A program made the translations under genes and the position numbers. A DNA stretch of 64,000 nt from Cephalotrichum gorgonifer (lineage: Eukaryota; Ascomycota; Sordariomycetes; Microascales; Microascaceae), in assembly GCA_900312665.1 (NCBI GenBank), contig ONZQ02000002.1, forward strand, positions 434,001-498,000, given 5' to 3'. The notes beneath the pieces were generated by a model that was given only the letters and a program-made list of their open reading frames with translations, was not told where the DNA came from and ran no database searches. The first letter of the stretch is position 1. Each line of letters begins with the position of its first letter. Positions 43,767 through 54,600 of this stretch are shown here, piece by piece.

Positions 43767-44813
43767 AGAGGCTGTTCTGCTCGCCATTTACCGCAAGGAT
43801 GTCGTCGTTCAGGTAGGATGGTGCTGATTTGTGCGATTTCTGAGGTTGATACAGAAAGTTAGGGACTGTCCAGGACAGGAGATACTTGGGATGATGAGGA
43901 GATACTACATGAACTTGTAGCAAGGTGCGCATGATGAGGTTCGATTCGGCATCTCTACCAATAGTTATATGAGTTTCATTTGATATTCCTCCGCCATGCT
44001 GTGACCGTTCTTGTTCATTAAATGCCACTGTCGTTCTAACCTCAGATGATTGTGATCGAGAGTTACGAGTTTCGACAACATGGCCAACATGAATGGGAGG
44101 CATGGCACTTTTCTGGGCATGATGGAGGTGTCTCTCTTTACTCTGTGTAGCAGACGACAAAAACCGGTTAGCGTCACTCAAGGTTGCAAGTAACATCTTT
44201 GGTGTCTGGCAAGATTCGTTCCCCGGCTCCTCACTCGTCGGTAGAATAATCGAATGCAAATGCAAGGTGATTGTACAAAAGGAGGTATCAAGCACTACCA
44301 TAAATAGAAACCGCAAAACTGGCGAATCACCTTGGTTGTGGTGTCTTGAACTAGATTAATGTTAGTGCTGGCGAAGTGATAGAGTTGATTAGTTAGTGAG
44401 CGATGTACGAGTTTCCTGTGTTCGAACATGGGAGGCCGACTTGTAAGTAAGGAAGACTATAATAAGCCACCAATGCCCGACCCAAACGTCTCCCCTTTGC
44501 TCCCTAAATCCACTCATTTCCGTTTACTCCGTTGATATAGATTCAGTTGTTGGCCTGCTTATGTGCCCCTATGCACGGTTAATCAACTATGCATGCCTGC
44601 ATTATTACTGTCTTGCAGCATACAGGATTCGATTCGATGCATTCGGATCCTGGCCAGCCAGATCCTTACCAATTAAGGGAGCGGTGTGGCATCCAAATCC
44701 GGTTACTTGGGGGAAAAGCGGGACAACAGGGCATTTAAGCCGACGTTCAATCCATCCATGTTTCTTGACCCCCTCTTCATCCAACCAATTCCACGACAAA
44801 TTTTGAGTAAGCC
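43767..44813. other. Intergenic region, 1 kb
   Basis: Contains a 191-codon minus-strand ORF (43741-44316) without protein-like features, and then the promoter of the paraoxonase-like gene. Nothing else seen. Confidence 0.4.
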
Positions 44814-46136
44814 ATGGCCGGTCTACTGCTCAAGCTCGGCCTGTCGCTCGTAGTCCTGCTAGCCGTTTCCTTCCAGGTTCTCCTGAAGGAAATGGTGTGG
44901 CTCGGATTCGGCATCGGCAAGGACATCCAGCCGCTGTCCGACTTCCCGTACGACTGCCGCCGCATCGACGACGACCCCCGACTCCAGGCGTGTGAGGATA
45001 TGTGGCTGTCTGAGAAGACGCGTGTCCTATATCTTGCGTGCTCGGACTCTATTGCCAGAACGCGGTGGCTGCCGAAGTAAGGCTTGTCTGCGAGCGGCGT
45101 CGAGTGCCTGCTGACATGCGTGATCAGTAACCATAATTGGAACTTGACGGGCCGTTCTCAGAGAGACGCGATCATTGCTCTCCAGATCGACGCCCCTGCG
45201 GGAAAATCGTTTGAGTATAAAGTCCTCCAGACACCCGGATATGCTGGCACACTTGGGGACGGCCTACTCGATCTTACCGGCCTCACCGGCATCGATATTG
45301 AAGGCGAAGACAGGGTAGAGCTCCTGGTGGTCAACAGTCGCCCATCCATTGACTCGGCCACTGGGCTGCTATTCCCAGATCAGGCTGCTGTAGGAGGAAA
45401 TTCCACCGTCGAGCTGTTTGAGGTCCGCGGCCCCCGGGCGGAAGGAATGACCCACGTACACACTTTCGCAGACGCATCAGTCACGACCCCGAACAACGTC
45501 GCCTTGGCCGGGGGCAACAGCAGGGAATTCTACACCACGAACGATCATGGCCCGTATAAAGTCGGGCTGAAGTCTCATCTAAACATGCTAATCGGCAGTG
45601 GAGAGGTTGCCTTCTGCTCGCTCGGGAAAGGATGCAAACGCGTCTCAAAGGGCCACAAGTTCCCCAACGGTCTGGCCCAGCACGGAGGTTCCCTCTACGT
45701 CCCGGGCTCAGCTGTTGGCGGCGTACAGGTGTTCCGTATCGGAGAGGATGGCGACCTCACAAAGATCGAGGATATCCCGATCGACTATGGTCTCGATAAC
45801 CTCTCCGTCGATGCCAACGGGGACCTCTACCTCGCAGCATTCCCGAAGGGGGTTGAGATCTTCAAGGCATTTGCGGACCCCTTCAACGCCAGGCCGCCCT
45901 CGACTGTGATTCGCATCAGAAAGGGGGACGATGGTAAGCACACGTGGGAGAAGGTCCTGGAGGACGCACACGGTGAGGCGCTGCCTGGCTCGACGACCGC
46001 GCTGCATGACGCGAAGACGGGGAGACTGTTCTTGAGTAGTAAGTTTTTTTTGTCCTGGGACCTAAGCAGCGATGAGTTTCTGACCTTGGCAGGTGTGATC
46101 TCCCCGTTTATAACAGTTTGCGAGCCACGCTCGTAG
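44814..46136 (+). CDS. Paraoxonase/arylesterase-like six-bladed beta-propeller protein
   Basis: Exons 44814..45076, 45128..46038 and 46093..46136 give 405 residues. The two introns are short (51 and 54 bases), and both junctions restore family-typical text (a WLPNNHNWNLTGR join, and LFLSSVISPFITVCEP at the end). An N-terminal hydrophobic helix (about residues 4-24) acts as signal anchor, as in paraoxonases. Blade motifs with calcium-ligand character are visible: TPNNVALAG, YTTNDHG, FPNGLAQHGGSLYV, DNLSVDANGDLYLAAFP. The C-terminal cysteine pairs with an early one in the family. Expected activity: hydrolysis of lactones or aryl esters in the secretory pathway or outside the cell. Substrate unproven. 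Confidence 0.85.
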
Positions 46137-47245
46137 TGGGATGGGAGGAAATGGGGGGGAAAAGGGGAAGGGGGTAGTCTGAGAATAGCTACGAGTTGCA
46201 GACCAATAAGGAATCGCGGTCGTCCCTGTTTCTAGGAATAGATGACGGTTATTTTTTTTTCTTTTCGTGAGGCGGCTGGAATGTATTTTGGGAACGACAG
46301 CGAGTTTTTCTCCCTTGGGTCACTAGTGACTTGTTCTATAGATACAGATATGGGAGCAGCGGTGTAGTTGTACATATTGGGCTATGGAAAGCAAGGGACG
46401 GACTAGTTTCTAAGGATAGACAGAAGCCGGAGTCGGGGTCATAACCGATACAATATCATGCAGGCGCGTCCAAAGTCTCAGAGCAATGGATGGCAAATAT
46501 GACGAGCATCTTAACGATTGACCCTTTGAGGTATAGTCGATCGTCGCTTGCGAAAGCAAAATATGCCCAAGAGCATAACCAAAATTCTAAAAATACGCCT
46601 GCCCGCTAAGAGTAAGCAACTCTATTCCAAGACTATAAAAATAAAATAAACAGACCCGCCAACGTAACCAAATCCGGGCGATCTTTGCGCCTGTCGTGGA
46701 GAAATGATGCTATCCCAGCTGGGGCCAACACCACCTCTTGGACAAACGTAGCCGTGTCTCAGTGTAAGATTACGCACCTGGCTTGGGGTTGTTCCTCCGG
46801 AGCTAATGCGCCATTACGTTTCAATACTTGGTTCAGGGCCGACGTCACCTTCCCGTTCTTTGGTGAGATCGCCGATCGGCGTGAGTGATTACCCATTCCC
46901 CGCGCCAAGAAGACGGGACCGTGAAAGGGGCGTCGCTTGTAATTGGCCCCGTACTATCGCCGTTGCTATTTATATGCGGCTGGCGTTGTAATAATTTCTC
47001 TCAGCATTCTATATCTTCAGGGACCATGGCGTAATATAATTAGTGCCTCCGACCCGAGGTTTCGGACCCCTTCCTGGACTTATACCCGGCACCAGCCTGT
47101 CCCTCCTATAAACGGTCGAGTCTTTAGAACCACCCTCTAGTTCAGCACTCAGCCCCCCCCCCGGTCTTTCACGGCCAGGGCAGCAGTCGCCTAATATCGA
47201 CCAACCCACCATTCGTCGGATAGCCTTTTTTTTCTCGCAACTATC
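46137..47245. other. Intergenic region, 1.1 kb
   Basis: AT-rich patches near 46600-46660. It ends in a leader with a T-tract just before the peptidase ATG, and a TATTTATATG element lies near 46967. No gene seen. Confidence 0.5.
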
Positions 47246-48691
47246 ATGAGGCTGAATCCCGCGGCCGCCGCGTGCCTATCGCTCGCGGCGCAGGCTAGCG
47301 CAAAGACCAACTTCACGCGCGAAGTCGAGAAAATCCTATCTAGGCCAACATTCGCCGACGCCACCGTCGGGATCGAAGTCCGAGATCTCAGGTCGGGGAA
47401 GCAGGTCTACACCCTGGATGAAACCGTCCCGCTCATCCCGGCGTCCAACCAGAAGCTGCTCGTCTCCACTGTCGCCCTCTCCAGCCTCGGAGCGAACTTC
47501 ATCTTTGACACCACCATATTCGGCACATCGGACGTTGGTGACGATGGCGTTCTGGACGGAGACGTCTGGATAGTCGGGTCCGGCGACCCGTCCTTGACCT
47601 CGGACAGGCTCACCGATCTTGCCGAGGAGCTCGTCGCGCAGACGGGGCTGAAGAAGATCACTGGCAAGGTCTACGGCGACGGGACCGTCTTCGACGACAA
47701 GTTCGTCGGCGAGGGCTGGCCGGCGGACGACGAGGTCTTCCCCGACTTCGCGCAGGTCGCCGGCCTCAACTGCGACCTGAACTACGTCGGCCTGACCATC
47801 TCCCCCGCGTCGGAAGTGGGCGGCCCGGCGACGGTGAAGGTGAACGGGCTAGGCTCCGACGAGGAGCCCTACGTCGAGATCGACTCCACCGTCAAGACCG
47901 TCGCGGAGGACGGGGCGCCGAGCTCCTCGCTCAACAGGCTCGCCGGGACCAACACCGTCGTCCTCTCAGGGTCTATACCCCTGGGCCACGACCCCGTCGT
48001 CGTCAGTGTCACGATCCACGACCCGATCGCCTTCGCGGCCTACCGCTTCGCACATGCGCTTGGCGGCGCGGGCGTGGAGGTCTCGGGGGCCCCGACGAAA
48101 TCCGGCGCGCTGCCCGACGGCGCCGCAAAGCTCGCCGACTCCCGCTCCACGCCCCTCTCCAACGTCCTGAAGCTGTTCCTGAAGCCGAGCCAGAACATGT
48201 ACGGCGAGGCCCTGCTGAAGACGGTCGGCCGGGCGGCGGAGCCCGATGCGCCGGGGAGCAGCGCCGCCGGGGCCAAGGCGGCCCTCGCCTTCTTGGAGGC
48301 GGAGGGAGTCGACGCGACCGGGGTGGAGGTGGTGGACGGTTCGGGACTGACGAGGCTGAACACCCTCACGGCGCGCTTCCTCACCGACTTACTGATCCGC
48401 AATCGCAAGGAGTTCAGCAAGAAGGATTGGCAGATCTTCTTCGACGCGCTGCCTATCGGGGGCGTCGACGGGACCCTGGCTGGTCGGTTCGGGGGCACGC
48501 CCGTGGAGGGGAAGGTCAGGGGGAAGACGGGGTCGCTGACGGGTGTGTCGGCGCTCTCGGGGTACCTGTCCGCCGGGGATGGGAAGGAATACGTGTTTTC
48601 GATACTGATGAATGGTCACACGAGCACGACAGAGGCGCGGCGAGCTCAGGACGACATTGTCTTGGCCTTGTACTACAATGGGAGGAAGTGA
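47246..48691 (+). CDS. Bacterial-type D-Ala-D-Ala carboxypeptidase/endopeptidase (peptidase S13, PBP4/DacB family)
   Basis: An intronless 481-residue protein with a short signal peptide (cleavage likely after ASA at 19). All three penicillin-binding motifs are present and well spaced: SxxK as S67-N-Q-K70, SxN as S315-Q-N317, and KTG at 427-429, plus the PBP4-typical VVDGSGLTR at 363-371 and GGVDGTLAGRF. The large insert between the first two motifs is retained, as in DacB. In bacteria these enzymes trim or cross-cut peptidoglycan stem peptides. Fungi have no peptidoglycan, so the gene is best explained by transfer from bacteria; the secreted product could act on bacterial walls or another peptide. 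High GC and no introns fit transfer but also suit a normal short fungal gene. Confidence 0.92.
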   Translation: MRLNPAAAACLSLAAQASAKTNFTREVEKILSRPTFADATVGIEVRDLRSGKQVYTLDETVPLIPASNQKLLVSTVALSSLGANFIFDTTIFGTSDVGDDGVLDGDVWIVGSGDPSLTSDRLTDLAEELVAQTGLKKITGKVYGDGTVFDDKFVGEGWPADDEVFPDFAQVAGLNCDLNYVGLTISPASEVGGPATVKVNGLGSDEEPYVEIDSTVKTVAEDGAPSSSLNRLAGTNTVVLSGSIPLGHDPVVVSVTIHDPIAFAAYRFAHALGGAGVEVSGAPTKSGALPDGAAKLADSRSTPLSNVLKLFLKPSQNMYGEALLKTVGRAAEPDAPGSSAAGAKAALAFLEAEGVDATGVEVVDGSGLTRLNTLTARFLTDLLIRNRKEFSKKDWQIFFDALPIGGVDGTLAGRFGGTPVEGKVRGKTGSLTGVSALSGYLSAGDGKEYVFSILMNGHTSTTEARRAQDDIVLALYYNGRK

Positions 48692-49094
48692 CGGTGTGGG
48701 TCCGCCTCGTTTGTCGCCTGAGAGGCTGCTAAGAAGGACTACATATCTATCAATGGCGAGTGAATATATCTCTTGTAGATAGTTTATAAGTATATATACG
48801 CATGATCAGTAGTGCCGACCTTGTGGCATTCTTGAGCACCATCTATTATTATATCGGGTTCTTGGGGCCGATTAGCGCTAAAGATGTACTGCATTACGCA
48901 TTGGGATTGTACTCTAATTGGTCATCGGTAATTATCCTTGGCAGAGACCATCGGCAATTACACATACCCTAGGTATTGGAGATCCTGCGTGGGAATTATA
49001 AGTGACTAGACAGACTAACCCCGCGCCAAATCGTCTCTGGTGTGTTCATCCTTGACAATCACAGCCGCTCGCCTTCACAGCTCCCCGACGAAAC
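48692..49094. other. Spacer, 0.4 kb
   Basis: Tandem gene spacer, AT-rich in the first half. It includes a near-repeat of ATCGGTAATTA/ATCGGCAATTA (48926-48961). No gene seen. Confidence 0.5.
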
Positions 49095-50179
49095 ATGTCT
49101 TCCTTCCCACTCCAGATAGACGGCTATAAGTCGAAAACTCTCGACTTTAAATCCACCAAAGACGGTGCTATCAAACTTGATGTCTTCTATCCGGAGAACG
49201 TCGAAGGGACGAAGAGAACCGTGGTCCTGCACTATCACGGCGGCTTCCTAGTATGTAGTCGTCAGATCTCTAACGGGTGGATTAGAAGCTAACGTCCTCT
49301 TGAACATAGGTTGTTGGCAACAGATACTCGTTCTTCCCTTATTGGATGGTGCGCGGGTGTGTCTCGAGAGGATGGATCCTCGTCTCCCCTGACTACCGCT
49401 TAATCCCCGAGTCCACAGCCCAAGCATTGTTGGAGGACTCCATCGACGCCTACAACTGGGTCCTCTCGAGTCTCCCGTCGGAGCTCGGCTGCACCGTCGA
49501 CTCCGTATTGATGGCCGGATCCAGCGCCGGGGGTTACCTCGCGCTGGCAACGGCCGCCAGCGTACCGAAGAAGCCTTCCGCGCTGTTGCTCCTATACGGC
49601 ATGCTAGACCCCACGTTCGACCGGTATCTGACGCCGGGGACCACCCTCTTCGGTGGGCCACCGACGGATACCAGTCCCATCCTCGCCAGGTTTCCGATTT
49701 CCAGCGCCGACGACGACAGGGAGAAAATCTCCAGCTACCCCGTACAGAATCTGGCGACGGATGCCAGGTTCCCGTTGGTCGGGGCTCTTCACAGCGACGC
49801 TCTCGTCCCGGACTACATGACGGGCATCCCAGGCCTGGCCCGCTCGATCCGTGCCGAGGGAGTCGAGGCCATCCCGCAGGTCCACCGGAACCTCTTCCCC
49901 CTCTCCTTCGGCGACCTCAAGGACCTGCCCCGGGCACTCCTGGTCCATGGTACGATCGATCCCTTGGTGCCGGTGGACCTGAGCACGCGGGCCGCGGACG
50001 TCCTCGGGAAGGCTGGGGTGGAGGTGGACGTCCAGCTGCCGACGGATGCGGACCACGGATTCGATGCGAAGGCCGGGGATGTTGACATCGAGGGGCCGGA
50101 TGGCGAGAAGGTCGTCGCCTATGGCAGTTTGAGGCATGCGCTCAAGTTCCTGGACAGCTGTGCGGGATCGAGCGCTTGA
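49095..50179 (+). CDS. Alpha/beta-hydrolase (HSL-like esterase)
   Basis: Exons 49095..49250 and 49310..50179 give 341 residues. The intron uses GTATGT, a GCTAACG branch and CATAG. The oxyanion motif HGG is at 48-50, the nucleophile elbow GSSAGG has Ser124, and the triad is completed by Asp near 269 (HGTIDPLVP) and His near 301 (DADHGFD). No signal peptide is seen, so it is probably cytosolic. Proteins of this kind hydrolyse small carboxylic esters, and many fungal copies work in secondary metabolism or detoxification. It lies about 400 bases downstream of the S13 peptidase on the same strand, but nothing shows a functional link. Confidence 0.88.
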
Positions 50180-51651
50180 GTTTGGGGAGACATAGGTAGG
50201 AGAGACTGGAAGCAATGGTCAGTCACGAACTCATGGCAAACTTGGTCTCTCGAGGAAAAAAGAGATTAAGATATGTTCAACCATCAAAAGATTAATACCA
50301 AAAAAGAGGAGAGGTGGACAAGCTCGTATACATCCACCACGATGATTCGGTCACACGTTCCCGTTCCCAGTGTTCCGTGCTTATAGTCGACCTGCATTTG
50401 ACGGGTACGGAAGGATTCCTCGGCGCAAGATGCGCCCCAGCCCAGCGTTCCTAGATATTATGATACAAGAACTCTAGTGCTGGGTGCTGTTAACTTGTGG
50501 CGGGTGCAGTATTTAGTTATGCAAGCCAGTCAAAATAGCAGGGTGCATAATTAATTATCCCTTCTTCCGCGGTGTCTCGGGCGCTCCGGCCCTCAGCTCC
50601 CATTTTCAGCGCGCTTAACGCCAAGAAAACCAAGCCGGGTGCGGCGCGTTCGTTCTGGAGGTACCGACTCCATTATAAAGCCCAGAACGGCAATAATCTC
50701 GCGAAATTACCACCGTAGATGGGAATTTTGTGCGATCGCGGGTGGCTGGAACCGTATTTTAGGAACAAGACGCGTGATACGATGCGTGGCAGCGAAGGAT
50801 TTTCCACTCTTCCATGGCGAGCAGCGACAGAGGGCCGCGTCAGGGGCTGACGCCAGGCGGTGCAGAAAGTCCGCTCCGGGCCCCCAAATTGTACTTGTAC
50901 GTGGGGTGGCTGCACTAAAAGCTTATTCCACTTGGTAGTTCGACAAACATCAAGAGACACGACGTCTCACACAAATACTTGTAAATAGGACACCCAGAGG
51001 GAGGACACGAAGACCGGCGTGCTTTTATTTCCCTCTCAAATGCGAGTTATTTCCGGCAATTACGGGGAAAATATCCTGAGACATCAATTAGGAAGATCAA
51101 TCGGGAACGAGTGAGTGTTCGAGGATACGAGTTCTGGGTCACGGGATATACGCGCTAGCTTACCAAAGCCATTCATTGGGCCCGTAACCCGCGCCGTACC
51201 CCGTACCGTACTCCGTACTGTTACCCGCCAATTCAAGCCAGCTGTGAGCTGTGAAGGAAGGTGGCTGAGTGCCTCCGTTGGCGAAGGACTTGAAGGTTAA
51301 TGCTTGCTGTCCTACATCGCCGTGTCCTGGATTGCACCAATTCCGCCCGCCTAATTCGTTGACATCACCCGGTCTGCCTTTCGTCTCGCCTCCACCCCGA
51401 GGTACACAGCCTTGGCAGGGCCTCAAAGCCGGTTCAACAGCGCACCTTAATCGCCCCTTCGTCCCGGGCGCCTCACTCCCGAGTCCTCTGCTCGGGGCTC
51501 ATCGCCATACGATATATTCCACCGATGAGATTCAAAGCTCCGCCCGAGGCAACTTTCCCCAATCCACGGTCGCCCGGATCTCACATAGCATGGTTCTCAA
51601 ACCCGTCTCGCCCGTCCGCATGCCACCACCATCCACTCATTCACCATCACC
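50180..51651. other. Intergenic region, 1.5 kb
   Basis: Promoter region of the ankyrin gene. Holds an imperfect (TACGG)n array near 51180-51225 and a CCACC-rich leader. No gene seen. Confidence 0.5.
51180..51225. repeat. Imperfect pentamer array, (CCGTA)n
   Basis: About eight CCGTA-like units follow each other with slips (CCGTAACCCGCGCCGTACCC and on). It is a short satellite-like tract within a promoter region; similar tracts are scattered in ascomycete intergenic DNA. Confidence 0.6.
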
Positions 51652-54600
51652 ATGGCCGCTCCCACCTTCACCCCCACGCGCTCACACTCTCAGCGTCAGC
51701 GCCATCAACGCTTGATCCAGCTAGCCCAAGAGTGGTCCCTCCCTTCCCTAACTGACCCCACCGCGGCCCCACCACCCCTTTCCAGACCCCCGAATCCCCC
51801 GTCCTTCCGGACATCCTCCGACGATGCCCACGCCGAGCAGCTCCTCCTCCGCCGCCGCCAGCAAACTTCCTCCGCCCCCCCACACTCTCTCTCTAATTCC
51901 CTCTCCAGCCCTCTCCTCAATCGATCTTTCACATCCAAGAAGTCCCGCTCACAGGACTCGGCAAAGCAAGTCTTCGAGGCCCTTCTAGACTACGTCCGGA
52001 GCGGGGGCACCTCCGCCGGTGTGGCGGAGGCCCTCCTGCTCCGTCTACAGGTCCTCGGCGCCACCCTCGACGCTATCCCCCAGAAGAAGAGCGTTTCCAA
52101 CCTCCTCACTAAGAGAAGGAGTCTGGGCCCCGATGAGTCCGAGAGGAGAGGACAGGTGCTCCGGGAGGCTGTGAAGGGCGGGGCTGTGGACATGGTAAGC
52201 GTGCTGGTGCCGCATGCCGATCCCCACTCCCTTGATGAGGCGGTCGGTATATCAATTCGGATGCGAATGGTAGAGATTACCGAGGTGCTGCTTGCCTACG
52301 GCGCGAGTGTTTCGGACTCGGCACTGGCGCAGGATGAGTTCCGGAAGGCGTGTGCCGAGGGCGGCCACGCGGAACTCATCGACATTATTCTCCGGTCGCA
52401 GGGAAATCCCCTGGGCGTTCTCTCGTCGCAAGGTATTGTGGATGCGGCCAGGGCGGGATGCTTTGATACCGTGGCGCGTCTGAGCCGGTCCGGGGCCGAC
52501 GGAAACTTCGATAACGCCGAGGGGTTAAAAGTAGCCGTCGGCCAGGGGAGGCGGGACGTGGCACTCGCGATAGCGTTGGGGAGCAATCCGCCCCAGCGGC
52601 CCGGGGTAGATGAAGCGTTTACCATCATATTTTCCCAGCCGAGCATGAGCCCCAACGACAAGCTTGCGTTGGCAGAGCTACTCCTGTGCGCCGGTGCCCA
52701 GGGCGAGGCCGTCGATATAGGCCTGATACACGCAGCGGCTTCGGGCTTCCTCGAGCTCGTTCGCCTCCTTGTGTCCCACGGCGCTTCTACGACCTTTAGA
52801 GATGCGCATGCCGTGCGAAACGCGGTTTCGAAGGGCCAGTACGGCCTCCTCGAGATCCTCCTGAGCGGCTCGGTACCATTTGACCCCGAGCACGCCTCAA
52901 GATGCGTTGACCTGATTCCCTTGAAGACCTCCCACGAGTATCGTCATTCCATATTAACCCTACTCCTCCGAAGGGGCGCCAGTGGGATGGCCCTACACAA
53001 TGCTCTGATTGACGCCGTAGAAGCGGGCGACGTGGAGTCGGCGAGGCTGCTCGTCACCCCGGAGTTCCCAATCCGCAGACGAATGGGGAACGGCGACGCC
53101 CCGGTCGCCAACGGGGCCGTAGCAGACGAAGTCCACGATGTTGCTTCAGTGGATCACAACGGCGGGCTATCCTTTAGCATTGCCGTGACCCGCGGCGATG
53201 TCCCAATGACGAAACTCCTCCTGTCGGCGAAACCCACGCAGGAAACCCTGGCGCAAATTTTCCCCGCCGCGTGCGTTTTATCGTCACCGGAGGCCAGGTA
53301 CCAGATCGCCGAGGCATTCCTGCTCGCAGGTCTCACCAGCCAAGCCCTCGACGTTGCTCTGCAAGAGGCTATATCGAAGGACCCCGCCCAGCGGGATGAG
53401 CGGCTCATCTCGCTGTTGCTCTCGCACAACGCCAACATCAACTATGCCGACGGCGCGGGACTGGCAGCCGCCATCCAGAAGGGCGACGTCAGTCTGATCC
53501 GGACTCTCGTGCGTGCTGCGTCGCCGGAGACTGCGGGGCACGTCGTCCCCAGCGCGATGAAGCTCGAGGATCCAGCTACCAGGAGGGAGGTCGTTGGCTT
53601 CCTCTTGGACGCCGGAGCGGCTTCTAGTCGCGAGAAGATATCCGCAGCTCTCTTGACGACCGTTTCTTCGCCGCCGGTTGATATCAGGATGCTACGGCTT
53701 CTTCTGGAGCAAGGAGAGGCCGATATGACCCTTACCGAGGGCGTGGCGCTGGGTGTTGGTGAGTATCGATCCCCTCGCCTAATTCGCGTGAAATTCTCAC
53801 AAACTTGTCTGTAGCGCTCGGGGATCCCGATCCAACCGTAACCAAGATGCTCCTCAGACACGGGCGGCCGTCACCCGAGCTCGTGAGAAAGCATCTGGCA
53901 ACTCTCATGGCTCTTCCCTCTACTCAGTCTAAAACCACCAAGATGCAGGCAGTCCTCCCCCAAACCACCCCGGACGACCGCAACGAGATGCTAGTCCAAG
54001 AGATTTCTTCTGCAACGAAAACCCCTGATGAAGACCTCTCGCTATCTCCACTGACGATGCTCCTCTCCGCCAAAGCCGACGTCAACACCCACAAAGGTCG
54101 CGCGCTCTGTATAGCCGTAGCGGCCGCCAACAGCGCGATAGTCTCCGCACTGCTCGACGCCAACCCGAGCCCCGAGACGGTCCAGCTCGCCTTCCCGCAC
54201 GCCATCCACAATCAAGACGCTACGAACAGACGCGCCTTTACCGAGCGGCTTATCGCGGCTGGAGCGCCGAAGCGGGAGATTACGAGGGCGCTCGCGTACT
54301 GCGTAGACACTCACACCTCTGATCTCTCCCTCCTGACTCTCCTGGTTGCACACTCGGACACGTCGGACGGTATCGCTCTCACAAAGGCCATACGGAAAGA
54401 AAGCCCCGAGGTTGTCGAGCTACTTCTCCTCAAGGGCACATCGCCCCCAGATATCCTAGATAAAGCCCTCCAGCAGTGCATGGAGGTCTCTAACCGCGAC
54501 GCCCGCCTCGAGATGTCCAACCTCCTCCTCGCCAAGGGCGTAAACGCCGCCGCCATCTCCAGCGCTCTCCTCGCAGCGGTAAATGACGTCGACTTCGCCC

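Noticed and set aside
43741..44316. 191-codon minus-strand ORF after the fungal-family gene
   Set aside because: No domain, no clear promoter, and it overlaps the 3' end of the plus-strand gene; composition looks like chance.
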